From Trichopria drosophilae (lineage: Eukaryota; Arthropoda; Insecta; Hymenoptera; Diapriidae): DNA of 64,000 bases. How positions within the stretch are numbered: position 1 is the first letter of the stretch; each line of letters begins with the position of its first letter. Made by a program: the position numbers and the translations under genes. The notes under the pieces were generated by a model. The model did not search any database, was not told the origin of the DNA, and saw nothing but the letters and a program-made list of their open reading frames with translations. Shown here one piece after another: positions 23,362-34,327 of the stretch. The stretch spans positions 138,751,501 to 138,815,500 of the forward strand of contig CM059582.1 in assembly GCA_030407085.1 (NCBI GenBank). Reading direction: 5' to 3'.

Positions 23362-25881
23362 ACGACTAAAAGGATGTGGAAAATGATGATTAAAAGGTAT
23401 AAAACATATAATAAGTTTGCTGCTTATAAGTATATATTTTTATTTATTATATTTTTTTTTATTCTTAATCTAAAGTTATTATTTCGATATTTTTTTCATT
23501 TATATTTCGCATGTTAAAAATAGGCTGTACCTTAATGGTTGGTTTTTGCGTAAGGTCGAATTTCTTTATTTCTATTAATAATTTTTCCCTTTTATTGACC
23601 GATTTTCTAAGGTGCTTTTCCTTAATAGATTTAAGTTTCAAATTTTTCTCCGTTTTAATTTGTTTCCTCAGTTTATTTATTGCCCGGTCTTCTATATTCC
23701 GTTTAGCTTCGATGACATCTAAATTAATTAGTGTCCCGTTTGTTGTCATCTAGAAAAATAGTATAAAATAAATTTTCATTTTCATAATAGTACGTGTTTA
23801 ATACAGAATGAGAGATGAAAAAAAAAATATATATATATAATAGAAATATGATAATAAAAATAATGATTAACTAAAAAAATTGCGATATAATAATTGTTAT
23901 GTTAATATAAGTGTGTGATGTGTGTTTTTTTTATGCGCATTTAATTCTTTCGTTTGCAATGACTCCGAGGAAATTCTCAAATGAAGAATTGTCCAATTTT
24001 TAATTATTGTCAGTAATGAACAATAATTGAAAAGTGGTTAATTGTGAAGTGTTTCGTGATTATTAATTCTTTCGTTTGCAATGACTCCGAGGAAATTATC
24101 AAACGAAGAATTGTCCAATTTTTAATTATTGTCGATAATCAATTATGAACAACAATTCAAAAACTGGTTTGTTTTATGATTTTATGTGTATATGAAAATG
24201 TGGATGCTCCTAAGTATTATTATATCGTATGTATATATATATATATTTTTGGAGTAGAAAATTTAGTATTAAAGCTGTTCATTTAGTAATGGAAACGTTT
24301 TTAATATTACGATTAATTATTATTATATTTTATATTTATTACATATATATTTTTTTTATTTATTTATATGTATTTTATTGCCGCCGAGGGATTGATCGAC
24401 AGACTGCCATATAACTCTCCATGTGCAATCAGGTTCCCACTCAATTGCGCTGTCACCAAATTTTTATTTATTTATTTGTCATTTATTGCCGCCGAGGGAT
24501 TGATCGACAGACTGCCATATGACTCTCCGTGTGTGATCAGGTTTCCACTCAATAGCGCTGTCACCAAATTTTTATGTTACAACACAGTGAATACCTCGAA
24601 CGAGATATTAACTGAATTGTAACACGGGCGTGTAACTCAGTAGAATTACTGGGTTCTTTAGGTGAGTGGAGGCTACTGATGACACAGGAAAGTCGGGAAT
24701 AAGGCCAAAATAAGGAAACACTTTATTTGGTTGAAATTAATTGCTTTATTTTCTAAACAATTGTTCCGATATGGGTAGAGGAGTTGTCGGAAGAGGGGGG
24801 AAGGGGGTGTATGAATTAGGAAATAATTCCTCTGGAGTAGATAGCGGAGTGGTCGGACGAGGGGGGAAAAGAGAAAAAAAAGAGGAGTTTCCTTTGGGGT
24901 GGATAGTATGGCAGCCCGTGATTCGATTTCCTCCCTGACGAGCCTTTGCCAATTTTTGGCGCTGAATTTTTCGTCCTCCTCGTCGGCGTTTCACTATAGG
25001 TATAAAAAAATATTTATTTGTTTTGGGAGATGATGACCAAAAAGAATATAATGGGTTTTAGGAGGTGAAAGAGAAAACGCGAAGACTAGGATAGGCAAAA
25101 AACAAGATTTTATGTGGGCAAGTTAAAAATGGTCATAATAGTCGCGTGAGAGGGGCGACTTCGTATCGGTGGGATGTGTGCAATAGGTAGGAGGGAAGGG
25201 GTTGTGGTTTCTCAGACCTGCCCGCTATACCACAAAAGGAAAAGAGGATTCGATTTCGCAGGCCGACCCGCTATATCGCAAAGGAAAAAGGTTGGCGTGA
25301 TTTCGCAGGCCTACCCGCTATGTCACGAAAAGGAAGGAAGTTGGGGTGATTTCGCGGGCCGACCCGCTATAGCGCGAAAAGGAAGAAGGTTGGGGCAATT
25401 TCGCGGCCCGACCTGCTATGTCGCGAAAGGTAAAAGGGGCTGGCGTGATTTCGCAGGCCTACCCGCTGTCACGAAGGAAAAGACGGAAAAGAGGGGTAAT
25501 TGGATACAGATGTATAAATGTATAAAGAAAATTAAAAGAAAACGGATGCTTACTCTTGGCTTTCGCTGGTCCTCTTTTTGAACGACTGTCAATTAGTTCA
25601 GGCTGGTGGGCTGGTTTAAATTAGCGACCTTCGTTAGTTTTCGGGTCCGACGCTGAAGTTGGAGTTTCTCTAGTTTGCCTGGAAGATCGGAGTGGACTGC
25701 CTGGCTGGTTAAGCTTTTTCTGCCTTAGGCTGCGCTTGGTTCTCCTTTTTGAAAATCACCCACAAAACTAAAAAAAAAACGACTGACCGCTCTTGCTGTC
25801 CTCACGCGTATTTATGGTGGACCATAGTTTTTCCCCCGCTTTGAGTTTTCCCCCTTCTATTTTGAAAAGGGTGGATTTGTA
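23362..25881 (-). other. Long 5' leader of the gypsy element with several tandem duplications
   Basis: About 2.5 kb separates the 5' LTR from Gag. It holds a 95-codon lysine-rich open frame at 23465-23749 (minus) of unknown nature, possibly a Gag N-terminal piece. It also holds duplicated blocks: 23945-24020 with 24062-24130 (GCAATGACTCCGAGGAAATT), 24378-24460 with 24488-24570 (GCCGCCGAGGGATTGATCG), and 24770-24830 with 24835-24895 (a GGTCGGA-GAGGGGGG block). A fourth array lies at 25200-25480. Whether all of this is leader or partly later insertion cannot be decided from one copy. Confidence 0.5.
25200..25480. repeat. Five tandem copies of a ~58-bp unit
   Basis: Units contain GATTTCGCAGGCC(G/T)ACCCGCTAT(A/G)TCGCGAAAAGGAA with small variations. 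They lie about 400 bp from the 5' LTR, inside the gypsy leader. The unit contains a TCGCGAAA/TTTCGC pair that can fold back. Confidence 0.8.
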
Positions 25882-26277
25882 TGTTGGACAGGTTTTGGAA
25901 ATAGGCCAAGAAGGAAGCACGCATTAACAATGCTTTTACATTATTGTTATAAGATACGGTGTAGTAGATAGCTGTTCAGAACGTACCCGTTTTCTCTTTT
26001 ATTCTTAGAAAAGTCAAAAAGCGGTAACTTGACAGTTTTAAGAAAAGTTTCTCGGCTTAGGCAACGCGAGCCATCTTCTGATTTATTGCTAATAAAAGTT
26101 AAAAGAAAGTCTAATTTGAAGCGGTTACATTCTTACATGCTGCGTTTACGTGCTCTGAACGCTATATTTAAAAAAAAGACTCGTTTGTCCGATACCGACA
26201 TACAATTACGACAATTTTTGGATTTGTGAATGCATACAATAAAAAAGGGTAATCGCGCTAGTTACGGAGACGTAACA
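25882..26277 (-). repeat. 5' LTR of the gypsy element
   Basis: Direct copy of 20391-20787, starting TGTTACGTCTCCGTAAC and ending CCTGTCCAACA on the minus strand. As the 5' LTR it should contain the element promoter. The sequence following its end (TACAAATCCACCC) is not an obvious tRNA-complementary primer site. Confidence 0.9.
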
Positions 26278-27340
26278 CTATGAAGGTATTTCCGAAATTG
26301 TGGGCCAGTTGAATGCTTACAATGTATGTTGTCATAATAAATAAATAAATACATTTTTATTTATTAATTAAAATTATTACTATTAATAAGTTTTTATCTA
26401 AATAGTCTTCATTTATGATAAACATCTCCTTATCTTTACTTAAACAGCTCTTTTTATTCAATTTAAAACTGTATCCAAAACAATTACATATGTCAGTTTT
26501 ATCATCACCATTTGAAGGGTTGAAAATTCTTTTCTTTATTATGTGGTCAGATAAAATAGGTTCACCAGTTAACGATCGCCGATTAGGGGGTCCAGGTATC
26601 GCGCTCTGTAATTTTTCATTTTATCAGATGAAATATTTGTGCCAGGTCTTAAAAGTGTAGTCGCGAATGCTCTTTGAGAGCACCTGGTGAAAAGGATCAC
26701 TGATGTCGAGGTCCAGGTCTTCCGTTTCATAGTTTATCTCATTAGCCGAAATATCTCTACAAGGTATTTAAGGTCTCCGTCCTTGCGGTGGCACTTGGAG
26801 GTAATTTCAGGGTCAAATAATCTATTCGGATTCGTATATGTATTGGTGGTAAACTGTAAACAAGGACACTACACGAGTATGTTACGCAATGTAAAGTCTA
26901 GGATTCATGTAAACGGCAACATTATAATAAACAAAACATGTACAATAAATTCTAAGGATTTATACGTTTTTTATTTACATGAAGTTTACATTTTCAAAAA
27001 TACGATATTACACATGGTATTTAATAATTAGCCAAGTTTTTGGCAAGCCAGTTGTGGAATACTTGGAATAAGGACCAATGTGTATATTATTGATGATATT
27101 GCATCGATTTTTAAAGTTCATTAAATTCATTAATAACATTTTTTGATTAAATGGTCATTTCATTAAACAAATGATTAGAACTACTTTCATTTCAAAGAAG
27201 TTTCTTGAAAAATTTTGTGGTGTTCTGAATGTACGCCAAATTTTCTTTCCAAATTATTGTATATTGCATTAATGGATAGTTTCATTGATTAGAAAGAAAT
27301 TGGCCTTATTACATGATTTCCATGCTTTTTGTAGAATAAG
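26278..27340. other. No recognisable gene
   Basis: The stretch is AT-rich with short open frames only. The word CATAATAAATAAATAAATA near 26331-26350 could be the 3' tail of a plus-strand LINE. The segment 26560-26830 is less AT-rich and may be a decayed coding relic, but no motif identifies it. Confidence 0.45.
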
Positions 27341-27354
27341 AATATAGCCTTATA

Positions 27355-27668
27355 CTAAGTAAGTAAGTATTGTTTATTGTGCCATGGGATTGCAATCCCT
27401 TGTGGCAATAAGACAAATACAATTTAGAGTTTTATAATTTAAAATTAATATAAAATAAAATAATACAAAATAAATATATATTACGGTTGACTCTATATAA
27501 TTCAAGTTACATTAAAATAATAATTATAGTGATATAAGTCAATAAAAAAATGACATAATACAACATAATTGAACCAGTGTCGTATATGCCCAATATAAAT
27601 ACTAATGAACCTAGATTAGTCATAAGACTGTCTATATAACAAGCATGACATACCAGAGCTATAACTTA
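27355..27668 (-). other. LINE 3' untranslated tail
   Basis: On the minus strand this ends with TTGCCACAAGGGATTGCAATCCCATGGCACAATAAA and a short TACT repeat. The palindrome GGGATTGCAATCCC is typical of LINE tails in insects. It is separated from the coding end by the MITE at 27669-28551. Confidence 0.65.
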
Positions 27669-28551
27669 CAGTACCGCTCAAAAGTATGAGCTCACCCTTG
27701 CGGAATTTTGGCTAAATTAAAATGTTGATATCTTATCGCCAAGTTAACGTACGGGAAAAATAAAAAAGGGAATTAAAGAGGAGACTTTCAGCTTCTCAGT
27801 CGTTGTGGTTTAATTTCTATATATACATTTCCGTACGAACTATGCTCGATTTAATAAAGTCATTTTTTCGTATTATTTTTTTCTTTTTCAATCAGCTCCC
27901 ATTTTTAAAAAAATTATTGCAACAGAAATGTACAACGTGTAATCGAAAGGTAATCCCTATAGCTTTAATTTGCCTCTTCAGGATTTTGTCTAATATTTCT
28001 TTACAAATACTTATTTAATATTGAACAAATTAATGTGATTTCAATCTGCTATATCTCGGAAAATTAACGTGATATAAAAAATGTTCAAGAAACAAAAAGT
28101 TTTATTTTTTAATTATCTATTGGCTGACATTTTTTCAAAATTTTAGAAGGAAATTGTTTTAATCCTATTTTGTCAAATTTACGCTAATTTACGCTAATCA
28201 AACTTACGTTAATTTTCCGAGATATAGCAGATTGAAATCACATTAATTTGTTCAATATTAAATAAGTATTTGTAAAGAAATATTAGACAAAATCCTGAAG
28301 AGGCAAATTAAAGCTATAGGGATTACCTTTCGATTACACGTTGTACATTTCTGTTGCAATAATTTTTTTAAAAATGGGAGCTGATTGAAAAAGAAAAAAA
28401 TAATACGAAAAAATGACTTTATTAAATCGAGCATAGTTCGTACGAAAATGTATATATAGAAATCAAACCACAACGAATGCGAAGCTAAAAGTGTCCTCTT
28501 TAATTCCCTTGTTTTATTTTTCTCGGTGGGTCATACTTTTGAGCGGTACTG
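27669..28551. mobile_element. Tc1-like hairpin MITE with nearly identical arms
   Basis: The ends are CAGTACCGCTCAAAAGTATGA and its inverse. CAGT...ACTG termini next to TA (27667-27668 on the left; the right flank is TG) are typical of Tc1-type elements. The inner arms (27803-28070 and 28190-28473) are almost identical: the 71-codon frames they happen to carry differ at only two residues. The left arm has about 55 bp near its outer end that the right lacks. Transcription through it would give a long hairpin RNA. It is inserted in the LINE tail. Confidence 0.8.
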
Positions 28552-28835
28552 TGTATACTTCATGATTATAAATCAATTTGATTTTTAGCTCGTGGTAGGT
28601 TTATCACGGGAAAAAAAGATGACGAAATAGATGGGGTTTGAAGGTATCCATTGATGTAATGTTACGAATGTCAGGTGGCAGCCTACTCCCAAAGTCTAAT
28701 GCCATAAACTCTAAAGGAGCGTTCGAGGGCAACAGTACGATAAGAGGGAAGGACAAATTTAGAGGTGGATGTGATGCGATTTGAGCGACGGACAGGCGAA
28801 AAATGGGTTTGGCATTGCTGAAGCGTGTTTTACGC
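28552..28835 (-). pseudogene. LINE reverse-transcriptase C-terminal fragment
   Basis: Leftward translation gives FRLSVAQIASHPPLNLSF followed by ALDFGSRLPPDIRNITSMD and FKPHLFRHLF. This is the terminal RT-protein motif of CR1/Jockey-group LINEs (FWNSLP-IR-----FK--L). About 120 residues that should lie between this and the RT piece ending near 32510 are missing, so a deletion accompanied or followed the insertions between them. Confidence 0.7.
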
Positions 28836-29290
28836 CTATTTTCTGATTTTTAACGTCTTCCCACGGGCTCAATTTTTGTCAAAACGAAACGTATGAGGGG
28901 ACAAATTCTTCGCCTTTTCAAGCTCTACAACGCTGTTAATATGATATTTTGCTAGCATTTTAAGGAAATGAGTTAGACGCGAAAAATTGCAAAAAAGGCA
29001 ATTTTTACCCTTTTTTAGGTCCATAACTGACGAAATATTGTTGCAGGTCATAGGCTATTCAAGATAAGTTGTAGCGCTATAAAAAACCTTCAAAATCAGT
29101 CATCATTCGTTAAAGTAACTTTAAAACGAGCCGAGTTATTGCAAAAAAACTATTATTTTTTTTTAAACTTCAATGGCTCGCCACTCAAATTCTGAGCTTC
29201 AGATCCAATTTTGTTATTAAACTTTTTTGCTCAGAATGATGTCAAGATTCACCCTCTGCAATATTATGTGGGACTTCTCGGACACCCTGT
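28836..29290. mobile_element. End fragment of a second mariner-type element
   Basis: The right end reads GGACACCCTG followed by TATA. CAGGGTGTCC is a terminal sequence of many insect mariner-superfamily elements. The adjoining ~440 bp is AT-rich noncoding sequence with a GGACCTAAAAAAGGG stretch. Its other end is not visible. The terminus lies back-to-back with the DD41D element, separated only by TATAT. Confidence 0.5.
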
Positions 29291-30267
29291 ATATACAGGG
29301 TGGCCGATTCATCTGAAGACATCGAAATATCTCGAGAGCTATGCACAGAATCAAAAAAGTTGTCGGATGAAAGTTGTTCGACACGAAGGGGGGCATCCAG
29401 GGGGCAAATAGGGACAATTTGATCCCTTTATGAAAATTTAATATTAAAAATTCTAATATTAGAATTTTTAATATTAGAATTTAGTAATATCAATTGCGAA
29501 AATTGTTATTCTGAATATGAAATTTTAATAATGTCCATTCGAAAAATTAAGATTATGAATAATTGATATTCTTCATATTAAAAATCAAAACTGATTACAT
29601 AAAAATTGTGCATACAATATGGAAGCAATCTTATAAATAAGTTTTCTACCTTCAATAAAATTACATTTTAGGTTTTAAATTTATTATTTAATAAACAAAA
29701 AGAGAACATCACGCAATCCATTAAAAAACGCGTCATGTCCCTTCACTCAGCTCATTCATTCTCTCTCTGTATGTTTTATCCGAAATGAGAATAAATAAGC
29801 TGAGCATTGACGGTCAAACCAGCTTCTATTAAACAAAACGAAACTCTTACTTCATTTGGGAATTTCGTCGCCATCTACCGGACCCCGAGAGAACTCACGT
29901 GGTTTCATACATGTACATCGCTTGCATTTCGGCCATCACCGGCGCCGGTTCTGTTACATAACGCTAGAGGGCGACATAACTCGAAAATAAAGTAGCATAT
30001 CAATTTATACATAAGTTGAGTCACACGTAACCAGTTCACCTACATTTTTCTCTACTTTCCTGAAGGGAAGTAAATGGATGTCGCGACTTTCTAATCCCCA
30101 TATTAAAATTTAGTATTCACGGTCTCTCAGTGTAAGACTGTTTTTGAAGTCCTTTGTATTGGTAGTAATTCGGTCGGAGGTCACTTTGCTTTTAGAATAA
30201 CAACTTTCCGTTTACGTGACTATTTTTTGTCTACCCTTCATTGCTTAAATCGAATTGTAAGTTAAAA

Positions 30268-31332
30268 ATGAATCCTGCTACAGTTACCGAAAAAATCGAA
30301 ATGATTCTTATTTATGGTGAATGTAAGAGGAATATTGACGATGCTGTTGCGTTGTATGCTGAGCGTTTTCCAGATAATGCTCGCTCGCGTTCTTTTTTTT
30401 ACAAAGTTGTGAATGCCTTTCACCCTGATGGCAGCGTACAAATGAAAAAAAGGAAGCGAAGATTAACAGTTACAGGAGAAGCTAACGAAGTAGCTGTACT
30501 AGTAGCTATTCACCGAAATCCACATGTCAGCACACGACAATTACATCGCGATTCCGGCATTTCCAGAGACAGTATTCAAAGAATATTGCATCGTCATAAG
30601 TTTCACCCATATCACATTTCACTGCACCAGGAACTAGATGGCGATGATTTTCATAACCGCGTGGTGTTTTGTGCATGGGCATTTCAAAAAATGCAAACGA
30701 ACCACAATTTCTTTGCTAATGTATTATTTTCAGATGAATCTACATTCACGAACCATGGTGGCGTCAATAGGCATAATATGCATTATTGGAGCGTAGAAAA
30801 TCCCCATTGGTTACGACAAGTTAATCATCAACGTCCTTGGTCGGTGAACGATTGGTGTGGAATCATAGGAAATAAACTCATTGGTCCTTATTTCATTGAA
30901 GGTAATTTGAATGGAACAAAATATCGAGATTTCCTAGAACAAGAAGTACCATTACTACTTGAGGATGTTGCTATGGACGTCCGACGGACAATGTGGTTTC
31001 AGCATGATGGTTGCCCAGCACATTTTTCAAGAGTAGCAAGGGAAATACTAGACCGTGATTACAATGGTAGGTGGATTGGTAGAGGTGGCCCCATTAATTG
31101 GCCTGCGAGGTCACCTGATCTAACATCTCTGGATTTCTTCCTATGGGGTTACCTAAAAGGTAAGGTTTATGAACAAGTACCAACGACTCCTAAAAACATG
31201 GTGGAACGCATAAGAACTGCTTGCGCAGAAATTTCTGCAGATATGATTCTATCATGTATAAAGTCATTTGAAGAAAGAATAAATAAATGCATTGAAGTGG
31301 AAGGTAAACATTTCGAACACTTACTCAAGTAA
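30268..31332 (+). CDS. DD41D mariner-superfamily transposase, intact
   Basis: An uninterrupted 354-residue frame starts at the ATG at 30268 (MNPATVTEKIE); the frame is open a little further upstream but without a better start. The first ~110 residues form helix-turn-helix DNA-binding domains of the DUF4817 type (VSTRQLHRDSGISRDSIQRIL is the second helix-turn-helix). The catalytic domain has its first Asp in VLFSDEST (residue 156), the second in WFQHDGCPAH (residue 247) and the third in PDLTSLDFFLWG (residue 289). I count 41 residues between the second and third, a DD41D spacing, against 34 in classical mariners. The protein would bind the terminal repeats and cut and paste the element at TA sites in the nucleus. 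Length is normal and nothing essential appears missing, so it could be active. The exact family (for example rosa or Visitor) is not settled. Confidence 0.9.
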   Translation: MNPATVTEKIEMILIYGECKRNIDDAVALYAERFPDNARSRSFFYKVVNAFHPDGSVQMKKRKRRLTVTGEANEVAVLVAIHRNPHVSTRQLHRDSGISRDSIQRILHRHKFHPYHISLHQELDGDDFHNRVVFCAWAFQKMQTNHNFFANVLFSDESTFTNHGGVNRHNMHYWSVENPHWLRQVNHQRPWSVNDWCGIIGNKLIGPYFIEGNLNGTKYRDFLEQEVPLLLEDVAMDVRRTMWFQHDGCPAHFSRVAREILDRDYNGRWIGRGGPINWPARSPDLTSLDFFLWGYLKGKVYEQVPTTPKNMVERIRTACAEISADMILSCIKSFEERINKCIEVEGKHFEHLLK

Positions 31333-31510
31333 GTGAACAGTGAGACAGTGAGAGGCAAGGGGACTCACGTAAAACAAGCACCCCAAAGGGAACAGAAAAA
31401 TACTACGTCTACGTCGTTGTTCCTGGGTAACGCTAAATGTATTTTTTCCCGGCTTTGTTAGAATGACCGTATTCCATATCCGCTACGCGGGCGAAAATTG
31501 TCAATATTGG

Positions 31511-31999
31511 AGAATCCAAATCTGCAATAAAAACTGGGGGTTCCTATTTAAGTTTTATTGTTTTTGCCCCCACTCCACCCCCAGGGGATGGGGGAGGGGG
31601 TAAACTTCATTATTACTGGATGCCCCCCTTCGTGTCGAACAACTTTCATCCGACAACTTTTTTGATTCTGTGCATAGTTCTCGAGGTATTTCAATGTCTT
31701 CGGATAAATTTGGATTTTTATTGATTACAGCGCCACCTGTGAACCAAAATGCAATAGCTCCTAGGTCAAATTCGTGTACTTTTTTCCGGAGAATCCAAAT
31801 CTGCAATAAAAAATGGGGGTTCCTATTTAAGTTTTATTGTTTTTGCCCCCACTCCACCTCCAGGGGATGGGGGAGGGGGTAAATTTAAATATCACTGGAT
31901 GCCCCCCTTCGTGTCGAACAACTTTCATCCGACAACTTTTTTGATTCTGTGCATAGTTCTCGAGATATTTCGATGTCTTCAGATAAATCGGCCACCCTG
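31511..31999. repeat. 279-bp tandem duplication of the right terminal region
   Basis: The words AGAATCCAAATCTGCAATAA begin at 31511 and again at 31790. Both copies continue through the GCCCCCACTCCACC and GGATGGGGGAGGGGG block and the inverted-repeat words CATCCGACAACTTTTTTGATTC. Only the outer copy reaches the CAGGG terminus. Confidence 0.85.
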
Positions 32000-32034
32000 T
32001 ATATATATATACATATATATGTAAACACGTAAAG

Positions 32035-32429
32035 TGGTCATTTCGCGGGCCCGATTTTTTATATATAACTCGTCTATGTATCGGTCATTTTGCGGACTTC
32101 GGGAAAAATTAAATTTGGTCTATTTGGATCTTATCAAGCTTAACTAGGCTGCGTGCTCTGGGGGGCTCTGCCCCCCAGACCCCCCTCCCCTGAAAACTAT
32201 CCTAACCCAACCCTACCAAACCTCGCCTATACCTAGTTGTGCCTAAAGTTTGGTGCGAAATTATGTTCCCTACAGCAAGAACAAAGGGTCCGCATAATGC
32301 CCATCATGTATAAAAAAAAAGTCATCGAAATGACCAGAAAACATACTTTCTTTTCGCGGACGGTCCGCGAAATGACAAAAAGTGCGCAAAATGACCGATC
32401 TGTTTAAAAAAAAAGTCCGCAAAATGACC

Positions 32430-32430
<1 letters not shown>
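32035..32430. mobile_element. 396-bp MITE with TGGTCATTTCGCGG ends and a GC-rich stem
   Basis: The left end TGGTCATTTCGCGG and the right end (inverse TGGTCATTTTGCGG) match at 13 of 14 bases. Further copies of the motif occur internally (CGGTCATTTTGCGGAC at 32085 and its inverse near 32380), so the ends are layered. The centre has GGGGGGCTCTGCCCCCC, a strong hairpin. No coding capacity. Confidence 0.65.

Positions 32431-32502
<72 letters not shown>
32430..32502. repeat. (AT)n microsatellite
   Basis: About 70 bp of nearly pure AT dinucleotides with one break (ATAATA) near 32468. Confidence 0.95.
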
Positions 32503-32503
<1 letters not shown>

Positions 32504-32509
32504 CTTAAA

Positions 32510-34323
32510 GTGTTAAATTACTTTTATATAACAGATTTTTCAACACTAATTATTACTAGCAGTCAAGAAACATATTATTGAAATCAGGATGATGAAAAAT
32601 CCTGTTCATTCCAGTAGACATGTATTTATCAATCGCATTAATTTTAAATTTAAGTACATTGTGAGATCGTTATAAACAAGACAACAATAATCGATAATAG
32701 GTATGATAAGGGCATTAACTAACAACAGTTTGATGGACGGATGAATTACGTCTCCTCGCTATTTGAGGCGATATAAGACACCATATAGCCTACGACATAT
32801 CTGGGAAACATGCAAGTTCCACGACAAATCGCAGGATAAATGGACCCCTACAGTTTTAAAATCTTGGGCGATAGGTATGGTGATACCCCTTACTTTGATG
32901 CTAGGTAGTGACTTATTCTGAATTAATTTTAATTTCGAGGCACTGCCTAAAATTCCTTTTTTTTTGTAGGGTTGCTTTCTAAACCCACATTATTTGACCA
33001 GACAACGATGGATGAGATTTCCTGATTCAATTTTGAAATAATGTCCTCGACTTGATTCAGTTCACACTGCAAATAAATTTGTAAGTCATCCGCAAAGAGT
33101 ATAAATGAATCGTTACAAAAATTGAATGCTCGTGTTAAGGTGTTGGTCCAAAAATAGCTCCAGGTGATGATCCCTGTGGCACTCCAGATGTTGAAGACCT
33201 AAATATGGGTTCGGCATCGTTCGTTAATATTGCAGCAGAACGGCTAGTGATATAAGATGCCAGGAATGTTGTAGCATCATCGGAAAACCCTGTCTCTCTC
33301 AAACAACGAAGTAAGACGACGTGATTTATAGAGTCGAATGCTTTACGAAAATTAAATAAAATTAAGATGGTAATTAGACCTTTATTTATTCCAACGCTAA
33401 CGTGTTTAGTTAATTTCAAAAGGGCTGTTTGAGTGCTATGTCGCTTTCGGAAGCCCGAATGCAAGGGGTGAAGAAGATGATTCTTTTCAAGAAAATCTGT
33501 TATCTGTGAAGTAAACAGGAAATCAAAACCTTTCTCAAGATGAGACAATGCAATAATGGGACGTATGTCGGAAGGAGTGACAGGAGTTTTTATTTTATTC
33601 AATGGAGTACACGCTTTCTTCGACAGATCAGGGTAGGAATTTGTTGACAATGAGTGATTATAAAGTGCAGTAATATGTGATGCAATTGTTGGTAAGATAT
33701 CTTTTAAGTCAATTAAAGGGAGCCCATCTGGACTACGTCTAGACGTGCGTGATAGGAAATATAATAGAGTCTATCGGACTTCGATGACGTTAACGGAAGA
33801 AAAATTGAAAATCGGTACATTACTGGGATGTTGACAATGTAATAATTGTTGTAGATCTTGATGCGTACATGAATGGTGCTTTGAAGATGTTTGAGAATAA
33901 TGAATGTTGGGAGTGTCCGAGTCAAAGAATGATAATGATGTTTTGGAAAATACAGATGATAAGCGAAATGAGGACAAAAGAGACCACAGATGATTAGGGT
34001 TACGAGCTTTTGTTAAAGAATCGTTTCTGGCCCTGGTGATCTCACGCTTTATCAATGCACGAAGAGTCCTATATTCGTTGTAATATAAAAGTTTTATTGA
34101 CGCAGTCATCGCACGCTTGAATTTACGGTACAATACACAACGTTTATTAAGTTCACGAATTTTTAAACTAATCCACGGAACAGCAGGTCGACTTAAATTC
34201 CGATTAACATATGGTGGATGTTTATCTAATACAGTTTTTACCGCTGTAGTGCAATCGGACACTAACCGCGATACATTTTCCGTTCGATTATTACAAGCGA
34301 AAAAAGGAGAGAGTAAACATTGC
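32510..34323 (-). pseudogene. LINE ORF2 linker and reverse-transcriptase domain
   Basis: Leftward from 34323 the frame encodes the linker between endonuclease and RT (a NRTENVSRLVSDC segment). After one in-frame stop near 33770 it passes into the RT fingers and palm: SDIRPIIALSHLEKGFD, LHSGFRKRHSTQTALLKL, FRKAFDSINHVVLLRCL and SGVPQGS. A frameshift near 33135 moves the catalytic box FILFADDLQIYLQ (about 33070-33105) and the thumb (LIIPIIDYCCLVYN) into another frame, ending near 32510. The HSTQTALL and KAFDSI motifs fit CR1/Jockey-group RTs. The changed residues in the NFRKAFD box and the frame breaks make it inactive. Confidence 0.85.
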
Positions 34324-34327
34324 ATAT

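Larger units (their letters stand above)
20391..26277 (-). mobile_element. Ty3/gypsy LTR retrotransposon, minus strand, pol deleted
   Basis: Two direct copies of a ~397-bp LTR (20391-20787 and 25882-26277) flank Gag and a protease start, all reading leftward. The purine tract GGTGGGGGG on the minus strand directly precedes the left LTR, the position expected of the polypurine tract beside a 3' LTR, which confirms the orientation. The LTRs differ at more than a dozen sites plus small indels, so insertion is not recent. RT, RNase H and integrase are missing: only ~900 bp separate the protease motif from the 3' LTR. No clear target duplication and no clear tRNA primer site were seen next to the 5' LTR. 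Confidence 0.85.
29296..31999 (+). mobile_element. Mariner-superfamily (DD41D) transposon, about 2.7 kb
   Basis: The left end CAGGGTGGCCGATTCATCTGAAGACATC and the right end (inverse CAGGGTGGCCGATTTATCTGAAGACATC) form terminal inverted repeats that pair over about 105 bp, down to the words TTCGACACGAAGGGGGGCATCC. TA-rich sequence flanks both ends, as expected for TA insertion. The right terminal region is duplicated (two copies 279 bp apart). The element carries one intact transposase gene. It lies in the interval separating the LINE RT from its C-terminus. Confidence 0.85.

Noticed and set aside
24746..25581. Open frames across the gypsy leader, e.g. 25174-25581
   Set aside because: They follow the tandem units, lie on the strand opposite to the element and match no retroviral-type protein.
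27803..28473. Two nearly identical 71-codon proteins in opposite orientation
   Set aside because: They are the two arms of a hairpin MITE. The match reflects inverted-repeat identity and not two genes.
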